A stretch of DNA of 64,000 bases from Halobacillus litoralis (GCF_009856415.1 NZ_WMEZ01000011.1:1-64000), one strand, 5' to 3'. Positions 38,396 through 48,533 are shown, counted from the stretch's first letter. Program-made: numbers and translations. Notes: a model not told the origin generated them from the letters alone.

Positions 38396-39808
38396 TTATA
38401 AGGCTTTTGTTTTTACATTTTCTTTTTGATTTTCTCGCTTTTTGAAATATGATTCGATTTCTTCTAATGTTTTACCTTTGGTTTCAGGCAAGAATTTGAT
38501 AACAAATGCTATTGCTAACACTCCGAGAGCAGCAAATAAAAAGAATGTGGAAGACAATCCGATTCCAGCAAGCAGAATAGGGAAGACAAAGCTGACCCCG
38601 AAGTTAACCATCCAGAGACAAAATACTGATAAACCCATACCCAGTCCGCGGAGTCGCAATGGAAAAATCTCTGCAAGCATCAGCCAGGTAACTGGAGAAA
38701 TTGCCCCCTGTTGGAAACCTAAGAACATAACTGTCAAACAAATAACGACGTAGGGCAAAACGGCTGTCCCTTCCAGAACTAAAGATGAAATACCTATCAA
38801 AAGCAATGCCGTTAAAGTTCCGAATTGGCCGACGAGGAGCATCGGTTTGCGTCCGACCTTTCCCAAAAGCCAAATTCCAACAAATGTAGCTAGAACGGAT
38901 ATAACCCCATTTGAAATATTTGCTGTTAATGCCGCATTAGTACTAAAACCCGCATCTCGCAATATCTCTGTTCCATAGTACATAATGGAGTTAACCCCTG
39001 TGATTTGCTGAACAACAGCAATCCCTATACCAAGGAACAAAATATAGCGAACCCATGGAACCGTTAGATCCTTATACGTGGCCTTATCTAATTTTTCCTC
39101 CATAATGACGGTAGCATCAATTTGGTTATATTCACCACGCACTTTAGATTTTTCACGGATTTTGTGCAGCACGCCCATGGCCTGGTCTTTTTTCTCATTT
39201 TTCATTAGCCATCTTGGACTTTCCGGTAGCGGCAGCATACCAAAGAATAATGCTACCGCAGGAACAGCAGCAATTAATAACATTATTCTCCAGACACTGT
39301 CGTTGCCTTCTGACATGTTTCCTAAAATAGCATTGATCGTAAAGGCTAGTAGTTGTCCCGTTACAATCATCAATTCATTTTGTGTTACCATCCTGCCACG
39401 ACTTTCAGATGGAGCCATTTCCGCTAAGTATGTAGGAACTGTCACGGATGCTCCTCCAACCGCAAGACCAAGCAAGAAACGGAAGATGATCATCAATGTC
39501 ACACCAGGCGTAAAAGATACCCCTAATGTTGCAAAAAAGAAAAGTACCGCTAAAAAGATAATGGTTTTCTTGCGGCCGATACTATCAGAGACCCTACCTC
39601 CAATAATCGCTCCGATAGCTGCCCCGAATAAGAGGGAACTAGTAACTAAACCTTCAAGGAATGGAGTTAAGTTAAGCTGACTTTCTTTAGACATGTATGG
39701 CAATGCACCATTAATGACGCCTGTATCATAACCAAACAAAAGCCCACCAAATGTCGAACAAACAATGATAATAAATAAAAACTTACGTGGGGTCATATTT
39801 TTTTTCAT
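38396..39808 (-). CDS. iolT: myo-inositol transporter, sugar porter MFS (IolT-like)
   Basis: 470 residues, twelve helices. Sugar porter signatures: GGLLFGYDTGVINGALPY in helix 1, GGRVSDSIGRKKT in loop 2-3, PESPRWLMKNE before the central loop, and PETKGKTLEEIESYF at the end. Proton-coupled inositol uptake. In B. subtilis iolT is a separate locus controlled by IolR; here it is embedded between iolD and iolG. A cre-like site (TGTAACCGCTTGCC) lies in the gap upstream. Confidence 0.92.
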   Translation of the reverse strand: MKKNMTPRKFLFIIIVCSTFGGLLFGYDTGVINGALPYMSKESQLNLTPFLEGLVTSSLLFGAAIGAIIGGRVSDSIGRKKTIIFLAVLFFFATLGVSFTPGVTLMIIFRFLLGLAVGGASVTVPTYLAEMAPSESRGRMVTQNELMIVTGQLLAFTINAILGNMSEGNDSVWRIMLLIAAVPAVALFFGMLPLPESPRWLMKNEKKDQAMGVLHKIREKSKVRGEYNQIDATVIMEEKLDKATYKDLTVPWVRYILFLGIGIAVVQQITGVNSIMYYGTEILRDAGFSTNAALTANISNGVISVLATFVGIWLLGKVGRKPMLLVGQFGTLTALLLIGISSLVLEGTAVLPYVVICLTVMFLGFQQGAISPVTWLMLAEIFPLRLRGLGMGLSVFCLWMVNFGVSFVFPILLAGIGLSSTFFLFAALGVLAIAFVIKFLPETKGKTLEEIESYFKKRENQKENVKTKAL

Positions 39809-39853
39809 TACCTCGGCCTCCAGGTTATCACTTTTTTAAAAATCAGAAAATTT

Positions 39854-39872
39854 TAAATTGTAACCGCTTGCC
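39854..39872. promoter_or_regulatory. cre-like site between iolD and iolT
   Basis: ATTGTAACCGCTTGCCAAA fits the CcpA operator pattern (TGTAANCGNTTNCA) with one or two mismatches, 50 bases before the iolT start. Confidence 0.5.
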
Positions 39873-39938
39873 AAAATTATTAATATTCAGAAGAGTGGAG
39901 ATTTCCACCCTCCCATCATTAACTTTTACCGTTAAGGT

Positions 39939-41852
39939 CTAATACTGCTTTGCTTCCTCAAGCATCTTCATTCGATGCTCATGTGCTTTTTGAACGCTTT
40001 CCTTTTCTGAAACTTCCGCTACTCCGACATTCCACCAGCTTTGATAGCCGTCTGTCATAGTCTTTGGTAACACTTTCATGTCGATCAGTGTGGAGACGTC
40101 CTGTTTTTTCGCGTCTTCCAAAGCTTCTTCTAACTCTTTTAATGAATGTACTTTATAGGTTTTCGCGCCATAACCTTCAGCCACTTTGGCATAGTCAATA
40201 TTCATAACCTCGTTCTCATCTGTTCTAAATTCACAATAATAACTACCGCTGCCATGATCCATTTGCAAATTATTGATACAGCCATAACCAGAATTATCAA
40301 ACAGAAGCACGTTGATTTTCTTATTATATTGAAGCGAAGTAATAAATTCTGAATGAAGCATTAGAAAACTTCCGTCTCCAACAATGGAATATACTTCTTT
40401 ATCCGGGTTCGCAAGCTTCAACCCAAGTGTTCCGGAGATTTCGTATCCCATACAGGAATAACCATATTCCAAGTGGTAAGTATTAGGTACAGTAGAATGC
40501 CAAAGTCTCTGCAAGTCTCCTGGTAGAGAACCTGCCGAACAAATAATGACACTGCTCGGGTCAATTGTTTCGTTTATTTTTAATAGGGCTGTTGTCTGAG
40601 GAAGCTCTGTCTTCAAAGCATCCGCATATTCATTCAGGACTTCTTGTGAAAAATGATTTTTAATTTCAGGGTCAAAGTCTTCTCTGCTGTAAACCACTTC
40701 ACTCAAACGATCGCGTTCTTTTAGCCATTCAGTTTTCAGCTCTTGTATTTCTGAGCCAAATTCCGCTTCATATCCTTCTAATAGCGGCTGCAATTGCTCT
40801 AATGTAAGCTTCGCATCGGCCACTACTTGAAATCCATCCATTTTATAGGACTGCATTCGATTGACATTGATATTGAGAAAACGAGTATTCTCGAAGTTAA
40901 AAGCGGTTTTTGAAGAGGTTGCAAAGTCCGTGTACCTTGTGCCTACCCCGATAATGAGGTCTGATTGCTTGGCTGCTTTATTAGCAGCAAGGGTTCCTGT
41001 AATACCCAGGCCCCCTAGATTATTTTTGAAGTCTGATTCTACTGTAGACTTTCCTGCCTGTGTTTCTACCAAAGGAATGTTATGCTTTTCAGAAAGCTCC
41101 ATTAGAATTTCACGGGCTTGAGAATATTTCGCACCTCCACCAACTAGAATGACAGGCTTTTTACTATTGCGGATTAGCTCTTCCGCGCCTTTCAACTCAC
41201 GTTCACGTGGAATTGGGCGGTCCATATAATGAACCCGTTTCTTGAAGAAGTCTACATCAAAGTCATACGCTTCCCCTTCAACGTCCTGAGAAATTGAGAT
41301 AGTTGCTGGACCTGCCTTGGCAGAATCTGTCATAACTTCAAAAGCTCGAATCAAGCTGCTCATCAACTGTTCCGGCCGTGTTACACGGTCCCAATATCTT
41401 GAAACAGGCTTCAAGGCATCATTGGTTGTTGTTGATATACTGTTTTCTTGCTCAAACTGCTGAAGAACAGGGTCTGGTTGCCTTGTAGCGAATGTATCAC
41501 CTGGCAGGAACAACACCGGAATGTTATTCGCCAGCGCTGTTGCTGCTGCGGTAACCGTGTTTGCAGAACCAGGACCTACGGACGTTGTTACAGCATAAAT
41601 TTTTTGTCTAAGTTTTTCTTTGCTATAAGCAATAGCAGCAAGAGACATTCCTTGTTCATTCTTCCCTTGGATGACCTTTAAATCACCAGAGTCTTGTTCA
41701 AGAGCCTGGCCGATACCGAGAACGTTCCCATGCCCAAATATATTAAAAATACCTTCTACAAAGGGAAACTCTTCTCCATCCACATGAATATATTGATTAT
41801 TTATAAATTTAATTAGTGCTTGAGAGGTTGTTAAACGAATCGTTTCTTTCAT
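39939..41852 (-). CDS. iolD: 3D-(3,5/4)-trihydroxycyclohexane-1,2-dione acylhydrolase
   Basis: 637 residues, identical in length to B. subtilis IolD. Thiamine-diphosphate enzyme that opens the inositol ring to 5-deoxy-glucuronate. The N-terminal pyrimidine domain carries GNVLGIGQAL, and the C-terminal cofactor domain has YSIVGDGSFLMLHSEF followed by the NSGYGCINNLQ metal/diphosphate motif. 48 bases after iolB. ATG at 41,852 behind AAAAGGTGGGCCTC. Confidence 0.94.
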   Translation of the reverse strand: MKETIRLTTSQALIKFINNQYIHVDGEEFPFVEGIFNIFGHGNVLGIGQALEQDSGDLKVIQGKNEQGMSLAAIAYSKEKLRQKIYAVTTSVGPGSANTVTAAATALANNIPVLFLPGDTFATRQPDPVLQQFEQENSISTTTNDALKPVSRYWDRVTRPEQLMSSLIRAFEVMTDSAKAGPATISISQDVEGEAYDFDVDFFKKRVHYMDRPIPRERELKGAEELIRNSKKPVILVGGGAKYSQAREILMELSEKHNIPLVETQAGKSTVESDFKNNLGGLGITGTLAANKAAKQSDLIIGVGTRYTDFATSSKTAFNFENTRFLNINVNRMQSYKMDGFQVVADAKLTLEQLQPLLEGYEAEFGSEIQELKTEWLKERDRLSEVVYSREDFDPEIKNHFSQEVLNEYADALKTELPQTTALLKINETIDPSSVIICSAGSLPGDLQRLWHSTVPNTYHLEYGYSCMGYEISGTLGLKLANPDKEVYSIVGDGSFLMLHSEFITSLQYNKKINVLLFDNSGYGCINNLQMDHGSGSYYCEFRTDENEVMNIDYAKVAEGYGAKTYKVHSLKELEEALEDAKKQDVSTLIDMKVLPKTMTDGYQSWWNVGVAEVSEKESVQKAHEHRMKMLEEAKQY

Positions 41853-41900
41853 ATGAGGCCCACCTTTTATATTCTTTAGGTTTCATATTCTTATAGATTC

Positions 41901-42719
41901 TTAATCGCGATTTACAATCCATTCATGGTCTTCATCATTATTGAACTTCCACTTCCGGACAGGTCCAGCCATAACATTCAAATAATAGGATGTATATCCA
42001 TCAGGTACTCCAACTGGGTGGTAACCTTTTGGAACAATGACAACATCCCCGTTCTCAGCTGTCATCGTTTCATCTAATGAGCGATCATCCGTATACACAC
42101 GTTGAAAAACAAACCCTTGTGGAGGGTCCATCTCATGATAGTACGTTTCCTCTAAAAAGGATTCTTCAGGTAAATTGTCCTGGTCATGCTTATGCGGCGG
42201 ATAGGATGACCAATTTCCGCTCTCTGTATAGACCTCAACAACAAGAAGACTATTTGCTGAAGGGTCAGAGTCAGGAAGAATATTATGAACTCTTCTTTTG
42301 TTGTTGTATTTCCCTCTATGTTCTACATCAATCGAGTCAGCTTTAATCAGCTTAGTGGGAAGCTGTTCTTCGGAAGGTGAATAGCATAAAGCAACACGAG
42401 CATCAGTAACCGCTTTCACTTCATAGATGCGATCGTTAGAAACATACACACTATCCGTAGGCTTCTGTTCAAACACGCTGTCACGGGTACCGAGATTCTC
42501 AAAGGTTTCCTTCCCTTCCTTGATATCAACCCTGCCTGTTAAAGCAACTATACAGCATTCCAAACCATTCAATTGTTCACCATAGAATGAACCTTTTTCC
42601 AAATCCACTACTTTAAACCCTACATATTCTAAGTTGCTTTGCTCTCCTGTAATGTCGTGTACTATGGTTACTCCTTCAGATTTCACCACACGTTGGGGCT
42701 TTTTAAGCAAATGGCTCAT
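41901..42719 (-). CDS. iolB: 5-deoxy-glucuronate isomerase
   Basis: 272 residues. Isomerises 5-deoxy-glucuronate to 2-deoxy-5-keto-gluconate. KduI/IolB double-cupin with metal-binding SSYPPHKHDQDNLPEES and, near the end, PKGYHPVGVPDGYTSYYLN. I use ATG 42,719 (MSHLLKKPQ) because GGAGGG is well spaced from it; the ATG two codons earlier is too close. First structural gene after the regulatory gap. Confidence 0.93.
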   Translation of the reverse strand: MSHLLKKPQRVVKSEGVTIVHDITGEQSNLEYVGFKVVDLEKGSFYGEQLNGLECCIVALTGRVDIKEGKETFENLGTRDSVFEQKPTDSVYVSNDRIYEVKAVTDARVALCYSPSEEQLPTKLIKADSIDVEHRGKYNNKRRVHNILPDSDPSANSLLVVEVYTESGNWSSYPPHKHDQDNLPEESFLEETYYHEMDPPQGFVFQRVYTDDRSLDETMTAENGDVVIVPKGYHPVGVPDGYTSYYLNVMAGPVRKWKFNNDEDHEWIVNRD

Positions 42720-42946
42720 TTCCATCCCTCCATTAATTCATTTCATTAACAAACGCTTACAAAATAATTAACCAACAGTTACCCTTAAATAGATATTTCA
42801 GGGGGTTATTTTCATTTATTAAACTTTTAGTGTTAACTTTTGGTTAACTTATTGTTAAATTCTGAATCAATCATATTACTAAAAGCGTTTTCAGTCAACC
42901 GTTTTCAGAATATTTCTCCCACTAAATTTGTTAAACTCGTATTAGA
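42720..42946. promoter_or_regulatory. iol control region: cre-like sites and phased direct repeats
   Basis: The gap between iolR and iolB holds three exact-register 11-base repeats, GTTAACTTTTG, GTTAACTTATT and GTTAAATTCTG (42,832-42,864), with a fainter fourth just left of them. Cre-like sites flank them: ACAAACGCTTACAA (42,748-42,763), CTAAAAGCGTTTTCA (42,879-42,893) and CAACCGTTTTCAGA (42,896-42,909). B. subtilis IolR also binds tandem 11-base direct repeats, and the iol operon there is under CcpA, so this region probably carries both controls. Confidence 0.65.
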
Positions 42947-43699
42947 CTAGGGGAAAATCAGCTTTACATTATTCTTTTCAGCAAACTGTTTGTATTTATC
43001 TTCCGGCATTTCATCTGTTACTAAATAGTCGATATCCTCCATATCACAATAAGTGGTTAGAGAGTAATGATCGAACTTACTGTGATCCACTAAAAGGTAG
43101 ACCTCTTCACTTCTCTCGACCACCGTACTTTTAATTTGCGTTTCTTGAGGGGAAGAATTCGTTACTCCATTCGTTAAGGAGATGCCTGTAGAAGCCATGA
43201 ATGCTTTACTAAAGTTATAGCTTTTGACCGCCTCTGCACTTTCTAATCCTGCATATGATTTCGTGGACCTCTCATACATCCCGCCCGTTGAATAAATTCT
43301 TAAGTTGCTGTAGGGAGTGGCTTCAATCGTGAAATCCAGATTATTCGTAACGATAATTAGGTTTTTATCCTTTATAAATTCCAGCAATTCTACTGTTGTT
43401 GTACCTGAATCAAGAAAAATAATATCTCCATCTTTCACATAGGAAGCTGCCATTTCTGCAATTTTAATTTTTCCTTCTTCATTTTGCACTTTCCGATCAT
43501 GGTAAGGTACAGTTGAAGATTTATTTGCTGACACGCCTCCATAAACCTTTTGAAGCTTCCCCTGATCCACTAACTCTTGAACATCTCTCCGGATGGTATT
43601 TTTAGATACTTTAAATTCTTTAACCAAGTCATCCAGCGAGACTGTTTGCATCTTTTGCACATACTGAAGTAACTCATTAATCCGCTTATTCTTTATCAT
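42947..43699 (-). CDS. iolR: DeoR-family iol repressor
   Basis: 250 residues (B. subtilis IolR has 251). N-terminal DeoR helix-turn-helix (TVSLDDLVKEFKVSKNTIRRD), then the sugar-phosphate-sensing domain with FLDSGTTTVELL and the KAFMASTGISLTNGVTNS block. 2-deoxy-5-keto-gluconate 6-phosphate is the known inducer for B. subtilis IolR. I use ATG 43,699 (MIKNKRINELL); the open frame extends 22 codons upstream. First gene on the minus strand of the iol cluster, diverging from the tautomerase gene. Confidence 0.9.
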   Translation of the reverse strand: MIKNKRINELLQYVQKMQTVSLDDLVKEFKVSKNTIRRDVQELVDQGKLQKVYGGVSANKSSTVPYHDRKVQNEEGKIKIAEMAASYVKDGDIIFLDSGTTTVELLEFIKDKNLIIVTNNLDFTIEATPYSNLRIYSTGGMYERSTKSYAGLESAEAVKSYNFSKAFMASTGISLTNGVTNSSPQETQIKSTVVERSEEVYLLVDHSKFDHYSLTTYCDMEDIDYLVTDEMPEDKYKQFAEKNNVKLIFP

Positions 43700-43875
43700 T
43701 GCAAATGTCCCCAATCTTGTTTTATATTTGTATCTTATTTTGAATTCTTTCCTCCATATTACCAAAATACACTCAAAACTTCATCATTTTTTTGGATTAT
43801 TTATAGAAAAAGTGTATGATTTTTTTGAATTGTATGATATATTTTGATAAATTTACTCAAAGGAGGAAAATAGAA

Positions 43876-44265
43876 ATGCCATTAGTTCGATTTGATATTG
43901 TAGAAGGGAGATCTAATGAAGAACTACAGTCTTTATTAGACGCCTCTCATGAAGCTATGGTAGATGCTTTTGAAGTACCAGAACGTGATCGATACCAGAT
44001 AGTGCACCAGCACCCGGCTCACGAGATGATCATACAGGATACCGGGCTAGGGTTTGAGCGCAGCAAAGATGTAGTAGTCATATCTCTCACAAGCAGACCT
44101 AGAACAGAACAACAAAAAGAAAAGCTATATAAAAACTTTGCTGTGTATCTTCAGGAACGTTGCGGCATCTCCCCTGAAGATCTTATGGTGTCCATTGCAA
44201 ACAATGGGGATGCGGATTGGAGCTTCGGAAATGGAGAGGCTCAATTCCTGACCGGAAAATTATAA
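43876..44265 (+). CDS. tautomerase superfamily protein (YrdN-like)
   Basis: 129 residues. The start [13 protein letters not shown] leaves Pro2 as the catalytic N-terminal proline after Met removal. [14 protein letters not shown] and [17 protein letters not shown] match the longer tautomerase/MSAD-like subgroup. It begins at ATG 43,876 behind AAAGGAGGAAAA; the open frame runs 20 codons further up but would lose the terminal proline. Possible role: keto-enol chemistry on inositol intermediates, suggested only by its divergent position beside iolR. Confidence 0.85.
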   Translation: MPLVRFDIVEGRSNEELQSLLDASHEAMVDAFEVPERDRYQIVHQHPAHEMIIQDTGLGFERSKDVVVISLTSRPRTEQQKEKLYKNFAVYLQERCGISPEDLMVSIANNGDADWSFGNGEAQFLTGKL

Positions 44266-44315
44266 GAAAAAAAAGTTCCGAATATCAAATTTGATAATCG
44301 GAACCTTTTTTTATA
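44266..44315. terminator. terminator after the tautomerase gene
   Basis: Long palindrome centred on TCAAATTTGA with outer GTTCCGA/TCGGAAC stem, A run before and T run after. Confidence 0.88.
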
Positions 44316-44464
44316 GATTGGATCTATTCATTGATATGGCGTTTTCCATTCCTTACTTCCTCAAGTTCATGGCTAGGAAAGCGAAACCAAATTCATTTTT
44401 AACGTTCTCTTTGCCCCTCACCGACATTCTTCTAAAAGGTTTTTTGTAACGCAACTTTGCTGTG

Positions 44465-45091
44465 TTACATTGTAGTTGTTAGAAGTTTTAAACCCAATCC
44501 GACAAAAATAATTGTAGCTGTTACGTTCATATACTCATTGAAACGAGGTTTTTTTAAAAACTGTTCCCTGAAAGTTCCTGAAAAATAACCAAATAAGCTA
44601 AATATTATGGCAGTCAAGATAATAAAAATCAACCCTAAGACGACCATTTGCAGTGGTACATTTAACGTTTTATAATTTACAAATTGAGGAAGGAACGTTA
44701 GAAAGAAGATGGCCACTTTTGGATTTAAGATATTCATTAGTACCCCCTTAAGGAACAGACCATTAGAGCCATTATTACCTTCATTGTCCAAACGAATGAT
44801 TACATTTCTACGTTTGAAAGACTTAAATGCAAGATAAAATAAATACAAGGCTCCTGCTATTTTGAAAATAGTAAATACAACTACTGAGGTTTTAATAATA
44901 AACGACAAACCCAGTGCTGCGGCTAAAGTGTGAACGATATTACCCGTACTTAACCCCATTGCGGTGATGACACCAGCTCGTTTGCCATTAGCCATTCCTT
45001 GAGTTACCGTAAATACCAAATCTGGCCCAGGGATGACAACTAAAATGATTGCTGTACCCATAAAAAGTAAAAGTGTTGATAAATCAAACAT
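44465..45091 (-). CDS. LysE family amino acid exporter
   Basis: 208 residues, six helices; VVIPGPDLVFTVTQGMANGKRAGV and GALYLFYLAFKSFKRR, LNPKVAIFFLTFLPQFV are typical LysE/RhtB motifs. Exports amino acids or metabolites; substrate unknown. ATG 45,091 behind GAAGGAGGTCTTCTC. The open frame upstream overlaps the stop of the MerR gene. Downstream partner of the MerR regulator, 59 bases apart. Confidence 0.87.
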   Translation of the reverse strand: MFDLSTLLLFMGTAIILVVIPGPDLVFTVTQGMANGKRAGVITAMGLSTGNIVHTLAAALGLSFIIKTSVVVFTIFKIAGALYLFYLAFKSFKRRNVIIRLDNEGNNGSNGLFLKGVLMNILNPKVAIFFLTFLPQFVNYKTLNVPLQMVVLGLIFIILTAIIFSLFGYFSGTFREQFLKKPRFNEYMNVTATIIFVGLGLKLLTTTM

Positions 45092-45150
45092 GAGAAGACC
45101 TCCTTCAAAAATACCTTTTTTATAAGATAAACCCTCCTGTAAGGGGAGGG

Positions 45151-45969
45151 TCAATACTTTACTGGTATTTGTATTTCGGTCAGGTAGTCTTCCTTTCTTT
45201 TTGAAACATACTGGTTAATGATTGTCCTTTCAATGGCATCGCCAACCATTTGAAGACCGTTTTCTTGGATGAAGTTTAGGAGTATCCTGTAATATTGTAG
45301 GGAATCATTATGACTTCCCTTATAATAAATGCAGGCATATGTTCCTTCCAGTAGCTTTGTCACTAAAGGACTTTTAATATCTTCTTCCTCGGCTAAAATG
45401 AATATGGAATTATATTCATCGAACTTAGATTCCTTTATACTATTCAAACTTACAGTAAGCCCAACACCTCCTATAAAAACGGAAGCTTTCATATTAGACA
45501 TATTTTCTAATTGTCTTAGGGAAACCTCCAGCTCTGGTTCTGAACTTATTTTTCCCATTAACCTTACTATTTTTCTTTCTTTAAAATGCTCTACCGATGC
45601 AACTCCAAATTCCGCTATTCTTCGAGCATGTTTTATGTCGTTAATTCGGTTTTGAAATTTACGGTTAACACGTTCTAATTCCTTGATTTTTTTTTCTGAT
45701 AATTCTTTTTGTTTTTCTAATAAATCTAAAAAGCTTTCAATGTCCCGTTGTACTAAGTGCTCCCCGATCTCCTTTAAAGAAAAACATAATCCCTTTAAAT
45801 AATGAATAGTGTTTAACTGTTCAAATTGTTCGGTTGAATAGTATCTATATCCGTTATTTTTATCAATTTGAATAGGCTTCAATAAACCAATTTCATCATA
45901 ATATCTTAAAGTCTTGATAGTCGTATTATGAAGCTTTGCCATTTCTCCGATCGAAAATTGATTCTTCAT
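45151..45969 (-). CDS. MerR family transcriptional regulator with effector-binding domain
   Basis: 272 residues. N-terminal winged helix (FSIGEMAKLHNTTIKTLRYYDEIGLLKP), a coiled coil (about 75-115) and a C-terminal GyrI-like/BmrR-type ligand domain (about 125-270). Such proteins activate efflux genes on binding lipophilic ligands. Same strand as and directly before the LysE gene, which it probably controls. ATG at 45,969. Confidence 0.88.
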   Translation of the reverse strand: MKNQFSIGEMAKLHNTTIKTLRYYDEIGLLKPIQIDKNNGYRYYSTEQFEQLNTIHYLKGLCFSLKEIGEHLVQRDIESFLDLLEKQKELSEKKIKELERVNRKFQNRINDIKHARRIAEFGVASVEHFKERKIVRLMGKISSEPELEVSLRQLENMSNMKASVFIGGVGLTVSLNSIKESKFDEYNSIFILAEEEDIKSPLVTKLLEGTYACIYYKGSHNDSLQYYRILLNFIQENGLQMVGDAIERTIINQYVSKRKEDYLTEIQIPVKY

Positions 45970-46952
45970 TTTTTTCTTCCTTTACCCATAGTCAGATTTT
46001 AATTATTTATATTAATACAGCTATAATTTCTGCGCCTGATCTTACTCAACTTATCCTCCCTTAGTTCAAGACTTTCATCCGAAAAATTGAAAAAGGAACC
46101 AGGGGTTGTTCAAGATATGCCCCCGATTCATGAAAACTCGATATCAAGATATCACCGAGGATTTTTTCTTGAGTGTATGTACTTTTGTGTGATCATTCCT
46201 GCATTAAAAACCGATATAATCATAATAAATAGAAGAGTCTCCGATTGAACAAAAACCTTTCTTCACCAGTAAACTCAATATATGAAAATGAATTAATTAC
46301 AAAACAGATAGCAGCTAATAGGATCAAGAAAAACTGCCCTTTTAAAGACTTAACCATAATTAATAATTGCTCCTCATGGTTTTCAGAATTTGTCCCCTTA
46401 TCTTTAATAAGGGTCATTGAGTATTTCCAACGAATTTTTCAGTCCCATCCCTATTTACAGTTTTCACGTTAATGTCTCTAACTTCCTGATATGTAGGAAT
46501 AACATGATACCAATACCTTCTGTTATCATCTACATCCCCTGTTCTTTCAATCCCCAACTAGAACCAATTATTTCAAAAAACCTCCATAAGCTCAACTTTA
46601 CTTTTGCACCAGATTACTCTAATATCTCGAAACTGAGTCTTACACATACCTGCCCTATACTTGGAGGCTCAGTTTCGAGATAATCGTCCAGTCACTTAAT
46701 AACTATTATTTCGAAATCAACCCTTTGCCACAAGCATCTCTTGCAATAAATAGGAGCTAAGTCTTTTAAAATAGGTACATTTCTAAAAAACTATTATAAA
46801 ATTCTTGTTAATTGGTTTATACAAGAGAAGAACTAGTAGTTAGTAAAAGAGCCGGCTAACCCTGTTGTCTCCCCCAATCCTAATAGATTATTTTGTTTCA
46901 CTTCTAGCTTATCTTAATTATCTTCCAAAGAGAGATGAGCCGATCACCTATT
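45970..46952. other. long non-coding stretch at the end of the iol cassette
   Basis: About 980 bases with no convincing gene. A 65-codon minus-strand ORF (46,220-46,417) has one hydrophobic segment but no ribosome site. At 46,625-46,682 ATCTCGAAACTGAG pairs with CTCAGTTTCGAGAT across a 31-base loop. A block CCCTTTGCCACAAGCAT near 46,720 matches similar blocks before the left arms of sites C and E. Confidence 0.55.
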
Positions 46953-47232
46953 AAAAAAAGCCTCTCAAAAGTTTATGAACTCTTGAGAGGCTTATGAATT
47001 TAGTAAACGATTTTAAAAACCAGTCAATATCCAGTCAAATTGTTCTCAAATCCTATGATGAAAGGGTTTTGGGCGCTATCACATCATGCCGCCCATTCAC
47101 TCGGCTATTTAATAGGACAATAATAAGACCCACAGAACCTTGTTAAACCAAGGTTTCCATCGCAAAGTGAACTTATAAACAACAATAAGTTTTAATACTC
47201 TATGAACAAGTATCCAGTCATAATCCAGTCAC
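46953..47232. repeat. att-like site D: both arms around a groEL-end core
   Basis: The only site with both canonical arms. Left: hairpin terminator 46,953-46,994, ACCAGTCAATATCCAGTCAA, then TATGATGAAAGGGTTTTGGGCGCTATC. Core ACATCATGCCGCCCATTC at 47,081-47,098. Right arm 47,099-47,232 with AACCTTG/CAAGGTT and ATCCAGTCATAATCCAGTCAC at its end. It looks like the junction of two tandem integrations, or equally an attP. Confidence 0.88.
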
Positions 47233-47359
47233 TAAAAACACCACTTAGAATTCAGAATAAAAGAAATAGATCTTTACCCATTTGGGATTTCTATTATATA
47301 ACTTTGTAAAGGTTACAACTTAGGAGTTATTACCTCCTCCCTCCAATCCTTCTTCAAAG

Positions 47360-48493
47360 CTAATTCTTATTTGGTCCCATCAAGGAAGCTACCATACCAA
47401 TCAACCCGTAAAGTGTAAAAGAAGGAATATACCCCCATGTCCCAATAAACCAACCAGCAATTATAGATCCCAGGACTTGCCCCACTGCCAAAAGTAGAAA
47501 TGGAACACCAATCCCTAAGGACGCATTCGTTATAAATACACGGATTCCCCAGACAAGAAGAACACCGGTTAAAAATATATAAGAGCAACCAAAAATCCCA
47601 GCTGCTAAGTACGACAATAACCAATTCTCAGATGTAACTGCTAGAATAGTAGAAGCTGACCCAATTGACAAACTTCCTAACGTATAAGAGAAACGCAAAC
47701 CTCTTCTTTCAATTAAACTTCCAGAAAACCCACCTAACACCCCAAACAGCCCTATAATGACCCAAAATCCAGAAAGTTGCCATTCACTATAGTCCCCAGT
47801 TATCTCAATAAACGATCTGGAAAAAGTCCAGAAAGCCGCTGTAGAAACTCCCAGAGTAAGTGAGGCTAAACTCAGAGGGATGGATCCTTTCACCCCACGT
47901 ATAGTGAGATTCCCTTTTTTAAACCTCAACTGCGCAGAACTCGTCTCCTCTTTTGGAATCACTTGAAAATTCCACAAAAATATCAAGCACGCCAAGGTAG
48001 CATAAATCAAATACGTCAGTCTCCAATGCGGCGTTAGTAAAATTGCTCCTAATCCAGATAGAGCTATACCGAAACTAGTGCCTGAATTAATCCAGGTATT
48101 CGCTCTACCTTGCTCCCCTTCTTTAATCCAAAACGCTATCGCCGCGCCATAAGGCGGAGAGACCAGACCCGTGCTTCCTCCAGCTAATAACACTCCTAAG
48201 GCAAGCACCCAGACATTTGAAGATATGCACATGAACAGCAAACCAATAAAAGCAGAAAGTCCTGCTGAAAGTATCATCCTTCTAGGACCTTCTCTTGTAG
48301 TAATTACAGTGGATAGAATAATTGTGAAGCAATAGGCTAAATAAAACAGTGAAGAGATCAGACCAGAAACCAACTCTGACATATTAAGTGTTTGATTGAT
48401 CTCAGGGAGAAGCAGTCCAAAACTAAACCTTGCCAGCCCATAGGTGACCGCAATCATGGTAGCACCGGGAAATACTAACTTCGAAAAATTCAT
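47360..48493 (-). CDS. MFS transporter (YbfB/CynX-like)
   Basis: 377 residues, about eleven or twelve helices; YGLARFSFGLLLPEINQTL at the start and GGSTGLVSPPYGAAIAFW in helix 4 are typical of this small MFS group. Substrate unknown. A TetR-type operator (48,518-48,533) lies 25 bases before its ATG. The TetR gene upstream is co-directional, with a 57-base gap, so they may also be cotranscribed. Confidence 0.85.
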   Translation of the reverse strand: MNFSKLVFPGATMIAVTYGLARFSFGLLLPEINQTLNMSELVSGLISSLFYLAYCFTIILSTVITTREGPRRMILSAGLSAFIGLLFMCISSNVWVLALGVLLAGGSTGLVSPPYGAAIAFWIKEGEQGRANTWINSGTSFGIALSGLGAILLTPHWRLTYLIYATLACLIFLWNFQVIPKEETSSAQLRFKKGNLTIRGVKGSIPLSLASLTLGVSTAAFWTFSRSFIEITGDYSEWQLSGFWVIIGLFGVLGGFSGSLIERRGLRFSYTLGSLSIGSASTILAVTSENWLLSYLAAGIFGCSYIFLTGVLLVWGIRVFITNASLGIGVPFLLLAVGQVLGSIIAGWFIGTWGYIPSFTLYGLIGMVASLMGPNKN

Positions 48494-48517
48494 AATCTCT
48501 CACCTCTCATATTTAGA

Positions 48518-48533
48518 TAGAACGACCTTTCTA
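48518..48533. promoter_or_regulatory. TetR-type operator before the MFS gene
   Basis: TAGAACGACCTTTCTA: TAGAA/TTCTA half-sites 6 bases apart. Read on the other strand it continues TCTAAAT, matching the sequence around the second operator at 49,246. Confidence 0.6.

Noticed and set aside
46220-46417. Minus-strand ORF of 65 codons with one hydrophobic stretch
   Set aside because: No ribosome site or promoter; lies in a decayed cassette end.
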